Positions 47,024-56,052 of a stretch of DNA of 64,000 nt are shown here, one piece after another. Each line of letters starts with the position of its first letter. Position 1 is the stretch's first letter. The position numbers and the translations under genes are program-made. Origin of the DNA: Tenacibaculum caenipelagi (GTDB lineage Bacteria > Bacteroidota > Bacteroidia > Flavobacteriales > Flavobacteriaceae); the NCBI RefSeq assembly GCF_004363005.1, contig NZ_SNYH01000003.1, forward strand, positions 1-64,000, read 5' to 3'. The notes under the pieces were generated by a model. The model searched no databases, was not told the origin of the DNA, and was given only the letters and a program-made list of their open reading frames with translations.

Positions 47024-49699
47024 TTAATTGTCTGATATATTTGGATGCAACCATTTTCTGGCTTTCTCTAATGTTATGTTTTTTCGTTTTGCAAAATCTC
47101 TTACCTGATCGTCTGTTATTTTACCTAATCCGAAATATTTAGCTTCTTCATTGGCAAAATAATAACCTGAAACTGCTGCCGCTGGCCACATCGCTAAACT
47201 TTCTGTTAAGGTTACCCCTATGTTTTCCTCTACTTGTAACAATTCCCATATTGTCTCCTTCTCTAAATGATCTGGACATGCAGGATATCCTGGTGCAGGA
47301 CGTATTCCTTTATAAGTTTCTTTTATCAATTCATCATTGGTTAAGTTTTCTTCGGAAGCATAGCCCCAATGCTTAGTTCTCACTCGATGATGTAGATATT
47401 CTGCAAAAGCTTCTGCAAAACGATCGGCAATAGCTTGTGTCATAATTGCATTATAATCATCATGGTTCCCTTTGTACTGCAATGCCAACTCATCGGCACC
47501 GAAAATGGCTGTACAAAAGGCTCCTATATAATCTTGTTTTTCAGTTTCTTTTGGAGCAACAAAATCAGCCAGGGCAAAACTTGGTTTACCATCTCTCTTT
47601 TTTAATTGCTGACGTAAGGTTCTGAAAATAGCAACTTCCTTTCCTTTCTTTTGTACAGAAATGTCATCGTTATTAATAGTATTCGCTTCAAATAACCCAA
47701 AGATTGCTTTAGGCTTTAACGCTTGCTTTTCGATGATGAGTTGCAACATTTTTTGAGCATCTTCATACAAGTTAGTTGCTTCTGTACCTACCACTTCATC
47801 TTCTAAAATATCTGGAAACTTTCCATGTAAATCCCACGAACGGAAAAAAGGACTCCAATCAAAATAAGGCACAAGTTCTTTTAAACTTACCTGTTCTAAT
47901 TTTTGCACTCCTAATTCTTTAGGTTTAATAATATTAGTGGTGTTCCAATCTATTATAAACTTTCGTTCTCTTGCTTCTGTAATAGAAATGTAGTGCTTCT
48001 GTTTTCCTCGTTTCAAAAACTTATCACGAAACTCCTCATAATCTTTCTTCATTTTAGCTACATATTCATTAGATGTTTCTTTGTTCAATAAATCTCCTAC
48101 TACGGTTACTGCTCTTGAAGCATCATTTACATGTACCACCGCATTTTTATACTGTGTATCTATTTTTACAGCGGTGTGAGCTTTAGAGGTCGTTGCACCT
48201 CCTATTAATAAAGGAATCTCCAGATTTTGACGTTCCATTTCTTTGGCTAAATACACCATTTCATCTAACGAAGGTGTTATCAGTCCACTTAAACCGATGG
48301 CATCTACGTTCTCTTTTTTAGCGGTTTCTATGATTTTTTCTGGCGGAACCATCACCCCTAAATCGACAATCTCATAATTGTTACAGCCTAATACTACTGA
48401 TACGATATTTTTACCAATATCATGCACATCTCCTTTTACGGTTGCCATTAATATTTTTCCGATGGCTTTCTGTTCCTCACTTTTTTCTGCTTCAATAAAC
48501 GGATTTAAATACGCCACGGCTTTTTTCATTACTCGGGCAGATTTTACCACTTGCGGTAAAAACATTTTTCCTTCACCAAACAAATCTCCTACTACGTTCA
48601 TTCCAGTCATTAAATGTCCTTCAATTACATGTAGCGGTTTTGCAACACTTAAGCGTGCTTCTTCAGCATCTTCTTCTATAAAAGCATCTATTCCTTTTAC
48701 TAAAGAATGTGTTATACGGTCTTGTAACGGAAGTGTTCTCCATTCTAAAACCTGCTCGTTACTTTCTTTTTTATTTCCTTTTACCGTTTCGGCAAACTCT
48801 AATAAGCGTTCAGTAGCATCGTCTCTTCTATCTAAAACAACATCTTCAATATGTTCTAATAAATCCTTCGGAATATCATCGTAGACTTCTAACATTGTCG
48901 GATTCACTATTCCCATATTCATCCCTGCTTTGATGGCATAGTATAAGAATACCGAGTGCATCGCTTCACGTACCACATTGTTTCCTCTAAAAGAAAACGA
49001 CACGTTACTTACACCACCACTCACACTTACATGCGGTAAGTTTTCGCGTACCCATCTGGTAGCTTCTATAAAATCTAACGCATTTTTTCTGTGCTCTTCC
49101 ATTCCCGTAGCTACAGGAAAAATGTTTAAATCGAAAATGATATCTTCTGGTGGAAAGTGAACGATGTCCACTAATATTTTATAGGAACGTTCTGCAATTT
49201 CGATTCTACGTTCATAAGTATCTGCTTGTCCTACTTCATCAAAAGCCATGATAATTACTGCAGCTCCGTATCGTTTTATCTGGGTAGCTTCCCAAATAAA
49301 TTTTTCTTCTCCTTCTTTTAAAGAAATAGAGTTTACAACCGATTTTCCTTGTACTACTTGCAATCCAGCTTCAATGATTTCCCATTTAGAACTATCAATC
49401 ATGATAGGAACTCTAGAAATATCGGGTTCGGAAGCAATTAAGTTTAAAAAACGCACCATCGCTTCTTTTCCTTCAATCAAACCATCATCCATGTTAATAT
49501 CGATGATTTGTGCGCCTCCATCTACCTGATGGCGTGCTATCGCTAAGGCCTCATCAAACTTTTCTTCTTTTATCAATCGAAGAAACTTACGAGATCCTGC
49601 TACGTTTGTACGCTCACCTACGTTGATAAAATTACTTTCGGGTGTAATAATTAACGGTTCTAACCCCGATAATTTCATGTATCTTCTTTCCTCACTCAT
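47024..49699 (-). CDS. metH: Methionine synthase, folate / cobalamin / activation part
   Basis: An 891-residue C-terminal part of cobalamin-dependent methionine synthase: pterin-binding domain ([14 protein letters not shown] at the N-terminus), cap, cobalamin-binding domain with the His ligand in [11 protein letters not shown] at about 425, and the SAM-dependent activation domain ([12 protein letters not shown]). The homocysteine-binding part is encoded by the gene just upstream (3-base gap). This split is common in Bacteroidota. Confidence 0.95.
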   Translation of the reverse strand: MSEERRYMKLSGLEPLIITPESNFINVGERTNVAGSRKFLRLIKEEKFDEALAIARHQVDGGAQIIDINMDDGLIEGKEAMVRFLNLIASEPDISRVPIMIDSSKWEIIEAGLQVVQGKSVVNSISLKEGEEKFIWEATQIKRYGAAVIIMAFDEVGQADTYERRIEIAERSYKILVDIVHFPPEDIIFDLNIFPVATGMEEHRKNALDFIEATRWVRENLPHVSVSGGVSNVSFSFRGNNVVREAMHSVFLYYAIKAGMNMGIVNPTMLEVYDDIPKDLLEHIEDVVLDRRDDATERLLEFAETVKGNKKESNEQVLEWRTLPLQDRITHSLVKGIDAFIEEDAEEARLSVAKPLHVIEGHLMTGMNVVGDLFGEGKMFLPQVVKSARVMKKAVAYLNPFIEAEKSEEQKAIGKILMATVKGDVHDIGKNIVSVVLGCNNYEIVDLGVMVPPEKIIETAKKENVDAIGLSGLITPSLDEMVYLAKEMERQNLEIPLLIGGATTSKAHTAVKIDTQYKNAVVHVNDASRAVTVVGDLLNKETSNEYVAKMKKDYEEFRDKFLKRGKQKHYISITEARERKFIIDWNTTNIIKPKELGVQKLEQVSLKELVPYFDWSPFFRSWDLHGKFPDILEDEVVGTEATNLYEDAQKMLQLIIEKQALKPKAIFGLFEANTINNDDISVQKKGKEVAIFRTLRQQLKKRDGKPSFALADFVAPKETEKQDYIGAFCTAIFGADELALQYKGNHDDYNAIMTQAIADRFAEAFAEYLHHRVRTKHWGYASEENLTNDELIKETYKGIRPAPGYPACPDHLEKETIWELLQVEENIGVTLTESLAMWPAAAVSGYYFANEEAKYFGLGKITDDQVRDFAKRKNITLEKARKWLHPNISDN

Positions 49700-49702
49700 T
49701 TA

Positions 49703-50719
49703 CTAACTATTTTGTGATACCGAAATAAATTCAGCGTGACGTGGTTTGTACTTCGCTGCTACCTCTGCAATGGCTTTAATATGTTTAGGCGTGGTACCGC
49801 AACAACCACCTATGATATTGATTAAATTTTTCTTCAAATATTCTTCTATCTGATTGGCGGTTTCTTCTGGTGTTTCATCATACTCACCAAAGGCATTAGG
49901 CAATCCTGCATTGGGATGTGCAGAAATAGCAAACTCTGTTTTAGAAGCAATGGCTTCTAAGTGAGGTTGTAATAAATTGGCTCCTAAAGCGCAATTAAAT
50001 CCTACTGAAAGTAATGGAATATGTGATATTGAAATTAGAAAAGCTTCGGCTGTTTGCCCTGATAACGTTCTTCCAGAAGCATCGGTAATTGTTCCTGAAA
50101 CCATAATAGGAATATCTATATTTCGTTCTGCTTTCACTTCTTCAATAGCAAACAAAGCGGCTTTCGCATTTAGAGTATCAAATACAGTTTCTACTAACAA
50201 TATATCAGATCCACCATCTATTAAGGCTTCTACTTGTTGTTTATACGCAATACGTAATTCGTCAAAAGTTACCGCTCTATACCCCGGGTCGTTTACGTCG
50301 GGAGACATGCTTGCCGTACGGTTTGTAGGTCCAATAGAACCTGCTACAAAACGAGGTTTGTGCGGTTCTTTTGCCGTAAACTCTTCAGCGACTTCTTTGG
50401 CTATTTTGGCAGATTGGTAATTTAACTCGTATACCAAATCTTCCATTTGGTAATCTGCCATGGCAATAGTAGTTCCTGAAAAAGTGTTGGTTTCCACAAT
50501 GTCTGCTCCTGCCGCAAAGTACTTTCTGTGTACTTCTTTTACGGCTTCGGGTTGTGTAATGGACAACAAATCGTTGTTTCCTTGCAACGGTGTTGGGTAC
50601 TCTTTAAAGCGCTCTCCACGAAAATCTTCTTCAGTAAACTTATATTCCTGAAGCATGGTTCCCATAGCGCCATCGAGCACGAGAATTCGTTTTTGTATTT
50701 CTTGATAAATGTTTGACAT
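49703..50719 (-). CDS. Methionine synthase, homocysteine-binding part
   Basis: A 338-residue homocysteine S-methyltransferase domain: [10 protein letters not shown] at the N-terminus, zinc Cys residues in GFNCALG and [10 protein letters not shown]. It transfers the methyl group from cobalamin on the partner protein. The last ~11 residues ([11 protein letters not shown]) are the translation of a dispersed repeat and not family sequence. Expression should be SAM-controlled through the riboswitch in its leader. Confidence 0.93.
   Translation of the reverse strand: MSNIYQEIQKRILVLDGAMGTMLQEYKFTEEDFRGERFKEYPTPLQGNNDLLSITQPEAVKEVHRKYFAAGADIVETNTFSGTTIAMADYQMEDLVYELNYQSAKIAKEVAEEFTAKEPHKPRFVAGSIGPTNRTASMSPDVNDPGYRAVTFDELRIAYKQQVEALIDGGSDILLVETVFDTLNAKAALFAIEEVKAERNIDIPIMVSGTITDASGRTLSGQTAEAFLISISHIPLLSVGFNCALGANLLQPHLEAIASKTEFAISAHPNAGLPNAFGEYDETPEETANQIEEYLKKNLINIIGGCCGTTPKHIKAIAEVAAKYKPRHAEFISVSQNS
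49706..49741. repeat. Repeat fragment forming the 3' end of the first methionine synthase gene
   Basis: On the minus strand CGTCACGCTGAATTTATTTC-GGTATCACA resembles a common flavobacterial repeat (usually CGTCATGCTGAAC...). It supplies the last codons before the TAG stop. Confidence 0.55.
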
Positions 50720-50750
50720 TCCTGATATTTACTATATAATGTTATCAGGA
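50720..50750 (-). promoter_or_regulatory. Hairpin abutting the metH start codon (riboswitch expression platform)
   Basis: TCCTGATA (50720-50727) and TATCAGGA (50743-50750) are a perfect 8-bp inverted repeat that ends on the base next to the ATG and includes AGGA. It contains a second GATAAC, the same sequence as the 3' strand of the riboswitch P1 stem, so the two can compete for GTTATC. No U-run terminator is seen, so control of translation is more likely than control of termination. Confidence 0.6.
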
Positions 50751-50774
50751 AAAGAGGAAGTAAAAATTCTTTTC

Positions 50775-50876
50775 GTTATCTCTCTGCTAAAAGCAGTAGA
50801 ATGTAGCACCTTCTTTGTTTCCACAAAGGGTTGCTAAGGTTTCAAAGGGTCTATTCCCTCCACCTTTCTTGATAAC
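50775..50876 (-). promoter_or_regulatory. SAM-I riboswitch (S-box)
   Basis: On the minus strand the leader reads GTTATCAAGAAAGGTGGAGG, then GAATAGACCCTTTGAAACC, then TTAGCAACC ... AGGTGCTACATTC. These are the core S-box elements (P1, the kink-turn region, the GAAACC and GCAACC joins, and GGTGCTA). P1 closes with GTTATC (50871-50876) and GATAAC (50775-50780). A CTGC/GCAG hairpin precedes the 3' P1 strand. It is in the leader of the methionine synthase genes. Confidence 0.93.
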
Positions 50877-50898
50877 ATCAATACGTTAATGAACGGGG

Positions 50899-50930
50899 CA
50901 AAGTTATAGTATTATTTTTTATTTACCCAA
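50899..50930 (-). promoter_or_regulatory. Promoter of the metH transcript
   Basis: On the minus strand TTG (50928-50930), 21 bp, TAACTTTG (50899-50906): a good match to the Bacteroidota primary-sigma consensus. The transcript would start about 15-20 bases before the riboswitch. Confidence 0.7.
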
Positions 50931-51330
50931 TTTTTATTTTGGAATTAAGTAAAAAGAAAAAACACTTTACTATTAGGTATATAAAGTAATTTTGTTTTAT
51001 ATTTGGCGTCAGAAACAAGAAAAATAAAATTGCTACCATTTCCTTTTCTGATTATTCCAACAAGGAACTTAGCTACAAAAATAAAAAGATAACAAAGTTA
51101 CTCTATGTATATCCATTCTTATTTATATAAGAGCAATAAAAGTGCTTATATAAACAAGCTTGTAACAAAGCTTATCACTCAAACGATTGAGGTAAAGAAT
51201 AAAATTATCTTGTTATTTAATATTATTCTTTGATAACTGTAACTTAAAAAGCATATAGAAATTGGCCAACGTCATTCACAATTTCTATAATTACAATAAA
51301 ATTGAATGGCATAACTTAAAAATTATTTTT
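50931..51330. other. AT-rich gap upstream of the peptide operon
   Basis: About 400 bases without a credible gene. It includes an imperfect hairpin TATATAAGAGCA / TGCTTATATA (about 51125-51153) and a stretch at 51006-51060 (GAAAAATAAAATTGCTACCATTTCC) that resembles the left arm of the element at 57977. The operon promoter must lie here: TTGTTATTTAATATTATTC-TTTG near 51213-51233 is a poor match to the consensus. Confidence 0.45.
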
Positions 51331-51507
51331 ATGAAAAATTTAAACTTAAATCAAATGGAAGAAATTAGTGGTTCTGGACACTGTAGTGCTGCTAAATATT
51401 TATTAAAAGAAATTACTGCAGGACAAATGGCACTTAGTGGATTGTACGTTTATGAGGCTGCAATGTGTAAATGGTATGGTGATTCGGATACTTTTAATCC
51501 AGCATAA
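51331..51507 (+). CDS. GG/GS-leader secreted peptide precursor (bacteriocin-like)
   Basis: A 58-residue precursor. The leader MKNLNLNQMEEISGS fits the double-glycine type, with Ile at -4, Gly at -2 and Ser at -1, and should be cut by the C39 peptidase encoded downstream. The mature peptide, GHCSAAKYLLKEITAG ..., has 43 residues and two Cys (18 and 46 of the precursor), enough for one disulfide. The ATG at 51331 is used; an upstream TTG frame would break the leader. It could be a bacteriocin or a signal peptide; I recognise no family for the core. Confidence 0.75.
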   Translation: MKNLNLNQMEEISGSGHCSAAKYLLKEITAGQMALSGLYVYEAAMCKWYGDSDTFNPA

Positions 51508-51528
51508 ACTGAAATCACATTAAATATA

Positions 51529-51566
51529 AACCACCAACTTAAATAAACTTAAGTTGGTGGTTTTTT
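51529..51566 (+). terminator. Terminator between the peptide gene and the export genes
   Basis: AACCACCAACTTAA (51529-51542) / TTAAGTTGGTGGTT (51549-51562), 14 bp, 6-base loop, then a T run. A leaky terminator here would make much more precursor than exporter, a common arrangement in bacteriocin operons. Confidence 0.9.
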
Positions 51567-51576
51567 AAATATAATT

Positions 51577-52200
51577 ATGAATAATTTAAAACTCGTAACT
51601 CTTCTTTTACTTACAATTACTTTTAATTACCTATTTAAAGAAATTCTTAATTTAGATAGTTTAATTATTTCCTCAATTACAGAAGAGTTAACAAATGACC
51701 AGATACAGGGTTTTATAAATTTTCAAAGACAATGGGAATGGTTAAGTTATATTATTACACCTACATTAGTATTAATTAAAATTATTATTATTGCTGGGAT
51801 ATTAGATATCGGTTGCTTTTTTTTTGACATAAAAATAAAATACAAAAAACTATTTAGGATTGTTGTTAATGGAGAATATATATTTCTATTAGTAGCTATA
51901 TTTAAAACTATTTGGTTTTTAACTTTCCAAACAGACTATACATTAGAAGATATACAAAACTTTTATCCATTGTCAGCATTAAATATTGTTGACTATCGTG
52001 GTTTAGAAACCTGGTTCATTTATCCTTTTCAGGTGTTAAATTTATTTGAAGTCGCTTATTGGTTTATTTTGGCTTACTTAATTGGTAAAGAAATTAATGA
52101 CACAACCGAAAAAGGTTTATTGATCGTGGCAAGTAGTTATGGTACTGGCTTATTAATTTGGGTAATTGGCACTATGTTTTTAATCTTAAATATGAGTTAA
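51577..52200 (+). CDS. Five-TM membrane protein of the peptide operon
   Basis: A 207-residue membrane protein with hydrophobic segments at about 4-22, 54-82, 97-117, 140-168 and 180-204. I do not recognise its family; the fold loosely recalls Yip1-type proteins. It lies between the precursor and the thioredoxin-like gene (2-base gap), so self-immunity or help in export or maturation are the obvious possibilities. Not proven. Confidence 0.75.
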   Translation: MNNLKLVTLLLLTITFNYLFKEILNLDSLIISSITEELTNDQIQGFINFQRQWEWLSYIITPTLVLIKIIIIAGILDIGCFFFDIKIKYKKLFRIVVNGEYIFLLVAIFKTIWFLTFQTDYTLEDIQNFYPLSALNIVDYRGLETWFIYPFQVLNLFEVAYWFILAYLIGKEINDTTEKGLLIVASSYGTGLLIWVIGTMFLILNMS

Positions 52201-52202
52201 TT

Positions 52203-52730
52203 ATGGACAAGAAAAAAGTACTCTTTATTGTCATTTTTGGTATTGTAAGCATACTTTTCTATTTCAGTTACAGTGTTATCACCAAATCAAAAGAAAAAGA
52301 TGAGATAGCAAAACAAATACAAACCATTCCAAAGTTTAAACTACAAACTTTAGATAACAACTCCTTTACAAATTCAAAAATAAAACCAAGTTTACCAACT
52401 ATTTTTATTTATTTCAATAGTGATTGTGATTTTTGCCACCACGAAGCAAAAAATATTAGTCAAAACCTAAATAAATTTAAAGATGTTCAATTTATTTTTG
52501 TTTCCTCAGAAAGAATAAAAGTTATCAAACAATTTTCAGAAAAATATAATTTAAATAATAAATCTAATATTACTTTTTTATATGATAGCGATTACCTTTT
52601 TTCTCGTCAATTTAATGCTAATTCTATTCCGTATATTTTAATCTACAATAAAAATAAAGAATTGATTAAAAAACAAAATGGTCAACTAAATGCTAAAGGA
52701 ATTTTAAAAGTATTAAATCAAAATGATTAA
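52203..52730 (+). CDS. Membrane-anchored thioredoxin-like protein
   Basis: A 175-residue TlpA/AhpC-like protein. One N-terminal membrane helix (VLFIVIFGIVSILFYFSYSV), then a thioredoxin fold with CDFC at 75-78 and the cis-Pro region NANSIPYILIY. It should face the periplasm. With the two-Cys mature peptide it may form or reshuffle the disulfide. Its end overlaps the exporter gene by 8 bases. Confidence 0.82.
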   Translation: MDKKKVLFIVIFGIVSILFYFSYSVITKSKEKDEIAKQIQTIPKFKLQTLDNNSFTNSKIKPSLPTIFIYFNSDCDFCHHEAKNISQNLNKFKDVQFIFVSSERIKVIKQFSEKYNLNNKSNITFLYDSDYLFSRQFNANSIPYILIYNKNKELIKKQNGQLNAKGILKVLNQND

Positions 52731-54933
52731 ACCAATAAATTTATCTAAAAAATATTTAAAACAAACTTTCACATTACAACACGACCAGTCAGACTGTGGT
52801 GTGACCTGTTTATTATCACTTATTAAATATTATAAAGGTTCAAATTCTTTAGAAAAACTAAGAGAATTAAGTGGTACAACAAAACAAGGTACAACACTCT
52901 TAGGTCTATATCAAGCATCCAGTCAACTAGGTTTTTCTGCACAAGGGAATAAAGCAGATATACAAGCAATCATAGACCATAAAAAACCATTAATACTACA
53001 CGTTGTTATTGATGAACATTTGCAACACTATGTAATATGTTATGGGTTTGAAGACAATAAGTTCATAATTGGCGACCCATCGAAAGGTATCATCTATCTA
53101 GCAAAAGAAGAATTAGAAAAAATTTGGAAATCCAAAACCTGTTTAACATTAAGTCCAAATGATAATTTTATAAAATCTAAAACAAAAAGAAATAATAAAA
53201 AAAAATGGTTTATAAAATTAGTAAAAGAAGATTCTAAATTAATCGGTTTTAGTATCATTTTAGGTTTAGGTATTGCTATTTTAGGTATGGCAATGGCTAT
53301 ATTTTCACAAAAACTAATAGATGATATCCTACCTTCAAAAGATTTTAATAAACTTATTACAGGCATTACTCTATTAGCTTTCTTATTATTGGTTAGAATA
53401 TTGCTTACAGCTTTAAGAGATTATTTTCTTATTCACCAAACGAAAGACTTTAACAATCGTATTATAGATAGTTTTTATTCCTCGTTACTTAATTTGCCAA
53501 AACCCTTTTTTGATACGCGTAAAATTGGAGAATTGGTTGCTAGGTTAAATGACACTCAACGTGTTCAAAGAGTTATAAGTCAAATTATTGGTAACGTTGT
53601 AATAAACGTATTAGTTACTATTGTTTCTTTAGGTTTCTTATTTTATTATTCTTGGCTAATAGGTTTAATTGCTTCTTTAAGTTTACCTTTTTACTTTTTA
53701 TTAATTTTTAGTTTTAATAAACGAATCATCAATGCACAAAAGGAAGTAATGCAAAGTTACGCTTATAGTGAAAGTAATTATATCAGTTCTATTCAAGGTG
53801 TTGCCACAATAAAAAATAATAATAGACAATCTATTTTTCAAAAAATCAATCAATTAATTTATGGTAACTTTCAAGAAAAAGTGTTTATTCTTGGTAAAAT
53901 AAATGTTCGTTTATCAATATTCTCAGGTATTTTTAATGTATTATTTTTAATAGGCATTTTAATTTATACATCCTTACAAGTATACAATGAAACAATGCAG
54001 TTAGGGGTGTTAATGGCTATATTAGGTACTGCAGGCTCACTATTGCCTTCTGTTGCAAGTTTAGCACTAATTACAATTCCAATTAATGAAGCCAAAGTTG
54101 CATTTAATAGAATGCATGAATTTACTTCAATAAAAACAGAAAATAAAGGAAGTATAGCATTATCAAAATTTAATTCTTTAGAAATCAAAAAACTTTCGTT
54201 TCGTTTTGCTGGTAGAAAAGAACTTTTTAAAGATATTAATATATCCATTCATAAAAATCAATGTGTTGCAATTGTCGGTGAAAGCGGAAGTGGTAAAAGC
54301 ACATTAGGCCAAATACTTCAAAAGTTTTATTCATTTGAAAACGGATCAATAATTATCAATAATCAAGATGAACTCACTCAAATAAACACAGAAGATTGGC
54401 GTAATATTATAGGGGTTATTCCACAAGAAATTACCATATTTAGCGGTGATGTAATATCTAACCTATTATTAGGTAAAGAAGACACAAATGAAAATATTCA
54501 AAAATTTTGTGAGGAATATGGATTTACTGAATTTATCAATAGCTTACCCCAAAGTTTTGCAACAATTTTAGGAGAAGAAGGTATTAATTTATCTGGTGGT
54601 CAAAAACAAATCATTGCCTTAATGAGAGTTTTATATAAGAAGCCTCAATTAGTCCTACTAGATGAATTTACATCTGCAATGGATAGAAAAACAGAAAAGT
54701 TTGTTTTAAACTTATTAAGGAAACTAAAATCTAAATTGACTATTATTTTCATTTCTCACAGATTACATTCCTTACCGAAAATTGCTGACCATATTTATAT
54801 ATTGGAAAATGGGATTATAGCTGACTTTGGAAACCATGAAAAGTTAATGGAATCAAAGAATTTTTATAGCGACTTTTGGACTGAATTGGAATTTGAAACA
54901 AGTACTGAACCCTCTGTTGCCAACAATGTATAA
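52723..54933 (+). CDS. C39-peptidase-containing ABC exporter
   Basis: A 736-residue bacteriocin-type exporter. The C39 domain (about 1-145) has the catalytic Cys25 in DQSDCGVTC, His in HLQHYVICYGF and Asp in IGDPSKG. The six-helix membrane domain spans about 165-455. The ATPase has GESGSGKST, signature LSGGQKQ and LVLLDEFTSAMD. It should cut the GS leader and export the peptide. No HlyD-type adaptor is seen next to it. The last codons (SVANNV) lie in a cassette-element left arm. Confidence 0.92.
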   Translation: MIKPINLSKKYLKQTFTLQHDQSDCGVTCLLSLIKYYKGSNSLEKLRELSGTTKQGTTLLGLYQASSQLGFSAQGNKADIQAIIDHKKPLILHVVIDEHLQHYVICYGFEDNKFIIGDPSKGIIYLAKEELEKIWKSKTCLTLSPNDNFIKSKTKRNNKKKWFIKLVKEDSKLIGFSIILGLGIAILGMAMAIFSQKLIDDILPSKDFNKLITGITLLAFLLLVRILLTALRDYFLIHQTKDFNNRIIDSFYSSLLNLPKPFFDTRKIGELVARLNDTQRVQRVISQIIGNVVINVLVTIVSLGFLFYYSWLIGLIASLSLPFYFLLIFSFNKRIINAQKEVMQSYAYSESNYISSIQGVATIKNNNRQSIFQKINQLIYGNFQEKVFILGKINVRLSIFSGIFNVLFLIGILIYTSLQVYNETMQLGVLMAILGTAGSLLPSVASLALITIPINEAKVAFNRMHEFTSIKTENKGSIALSKFNSLEIKKLSFRFAGRKELFKDINISIHKNQCVAIVGESGSGKSTLGQILQKFYSFENGSIIINNQDELTQINTEDWRNIIGVIPQEITIFSGDVISNLLLGKEDTNENIQKFCEEYGFTEFINSLPQSFATILGEEGINLSGGQKQIIALMRVLYKKPQLVLLDEFTSAMDRKTEKFVLNLLRKLKSKLTIIFISHRLHSLPKIADHIYILENGIIADFGNHEKLMESKNFYSDFWTELEFETSTEPSVANNV

Positions 54934-55150
54934 AAATAATAGCAATATAATCTCTAAAATGAAAATAAATTTGATGCATAAGAAGCAAAATTTGATGGAA
55001 TAGTAATACAATTAAAAGAATAAAAACTATGCCCAACAATAGCTATAAATATTACTTGTTCTCGCTTACTTTAGAAATCCCAACTAGGTAGTTACTTATT
55101 TAGATAAGTGATACTTACTATAACTATACATAGTAGAAACCTTTACATAC
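54916..55150. repeat. Two degenerate left arms of cassette-type elements
   Basis: GTTGCCAAC-AAT-GTATAA (54916-54933), which includes the stop codon of the exporter gene, and GCCCAAC-AAT-AGCTATAAATATTAC (from about 55029). Both follow the pattern nnnnAAC-AAT-stem seen at 59317 and 60972. Clear right arms are not found, so they look like decayed elements. No gene is visible up to 55150. Confidence 0.45.
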
Positions 55151-55648
55151 TAAATAAAAAACTCACTGAAATTGAAAAAAAGATAATATTTGGATTTATT
55201 GCATTTATAATTGGAATTGGAGTTCGCATACTATTCTGAATCTTTTTTTCGTGGAATAATTCAAGACATTTTTAAATCGTCGACTTCTAACAAAATTCAT
55301 TTTGTTGGAAATATTTTTTTAGTTGTCTCTAACAAACTTTATTTCTTGACATTTGGAATTAGACTTCTGATATTGACTCTTGAAAATTTGAATCAAAAAC
55401 TCGCTCAAGTATTAAAAAACGGAATTATAAGCTTTCTGATTTTTTGGAGTTTAATTATCGGAATTTCTGCTATTGAAGCAAATATAAAAATTGTTGATTG
55501 CACAGCTTGTAATGACGGAAATAGAAAATTAAATTGGAATGAAATAAATTACGGATTGATTTTAGGAACTAGTGCAATTATTTCAATCATTCCAAACCTA
55601 ATAAGAATAATTAAACCGACGAAAAAGCCATTGTACAATAATATATAA
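55150..55648 (+). pseudogene. Frameshifted small membrane protein
   Basis: One frame gives EIEKKIIFGFIAFIIGIG then VRILF and a stop (ending near 55240). The next frame continues from about 55230 with YYSESFFRGIIQDIF and runs for about 135 residues with two to three hydrophobic segments (FLIFWSLIIGISAI; YGLILGTSAIISIIPNLI). The two pieces read as one membrane protein split by a frameshift, and no ATG is seen at the front. It ends inside the left arm of the following element. The family is not recognised. Confidence 0.55.
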
Positions 55649-55765
55649 CCGCAATTACGGCGGATTCGACTACGTCCGAATCCACTCGGAATTGCTAACG
55701 TAAGTTCTAAACCGAAAATTATTTACTTTAAAACCGTAGCTGACGGTTATATGTAACTGTTGTGC
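55631..55765 (+). repeat. Cassette-type inverted element E1
   Basis: Left stem ATATAACCGCAATTACGG (55643-55660), right stem CCGTAGCTGACGGTTATAT (55734-55752), followed after 6 bases by GTTGTGC (55759-55765). The left outer box, ATTGTACAAT, is a degraded form of GTTGTACAAC. Its inner part (CGGATTCGACTACGTCCGAATCC) is nearly identical to element E4. Confidence 0.7.
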
Positions 55766-55791
55766 TTAATAAAAAAACACCTTGCTTTATT

Positions 55792-55821
55792 TAAACTTTA
55801 TAAGAGAAATTTGTAATTTTG
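55792..55821 (+). promoter_or_regulatory. Promoter upstream of rsgA
   Basis: TTG (55792-55794), 19 bp, TAATTTTG (55814-55821), an excellent match to the Bacteroidota consensus. Confidence 0.65.
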
Positions 55822-56052
55822 TACGCTAATTATATTTTATGTCTATTACATCTGTATCATATTCGGATATTGTAAAATAGATAGTCAATTTTCTTAAGAC
55901 TATCACCACTTTTTACTTCAGACAATCATCTGGAGCATTCCTATTTATTTACATTTTACATATAAACACATTAATTGTGAACGCTTATATATTTAAATTC
56001 ATTTCATTAATGAAGAATTTAAGTGTTTGCAATATTTTAAAATACTTAAAAT
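55822..56052 (+). promoter_or_regulatory. Long leader of rsgA with a short upstream ORF and hairpins
   Basis: About 225 bases between promoter and start codon. A 13-codon ORF (ATG at 55839, SITSVSYSDIVK, TAG) is followed at once by the hairpin GATAGTC (55880-55886) / GACTATC (55898-55904) and then CAGA-CAATCA-TCTG. An ORF plus hairpin could mean regulated translation or attenuation. No known riboswitch was recognised. Confidence 0.35.

Noticed and set aside
48378..48884. 168-codon plus-strand ORF
   Set aside because: It is antisense to the well-supported methionine synthase gene, with no family resemblance and low-complexity composition.
49977..50420. 147-codon plus-strand ORF
   Set aside because: It is antisense to the homocysteine-binding methionine synthase gene; no independent support.
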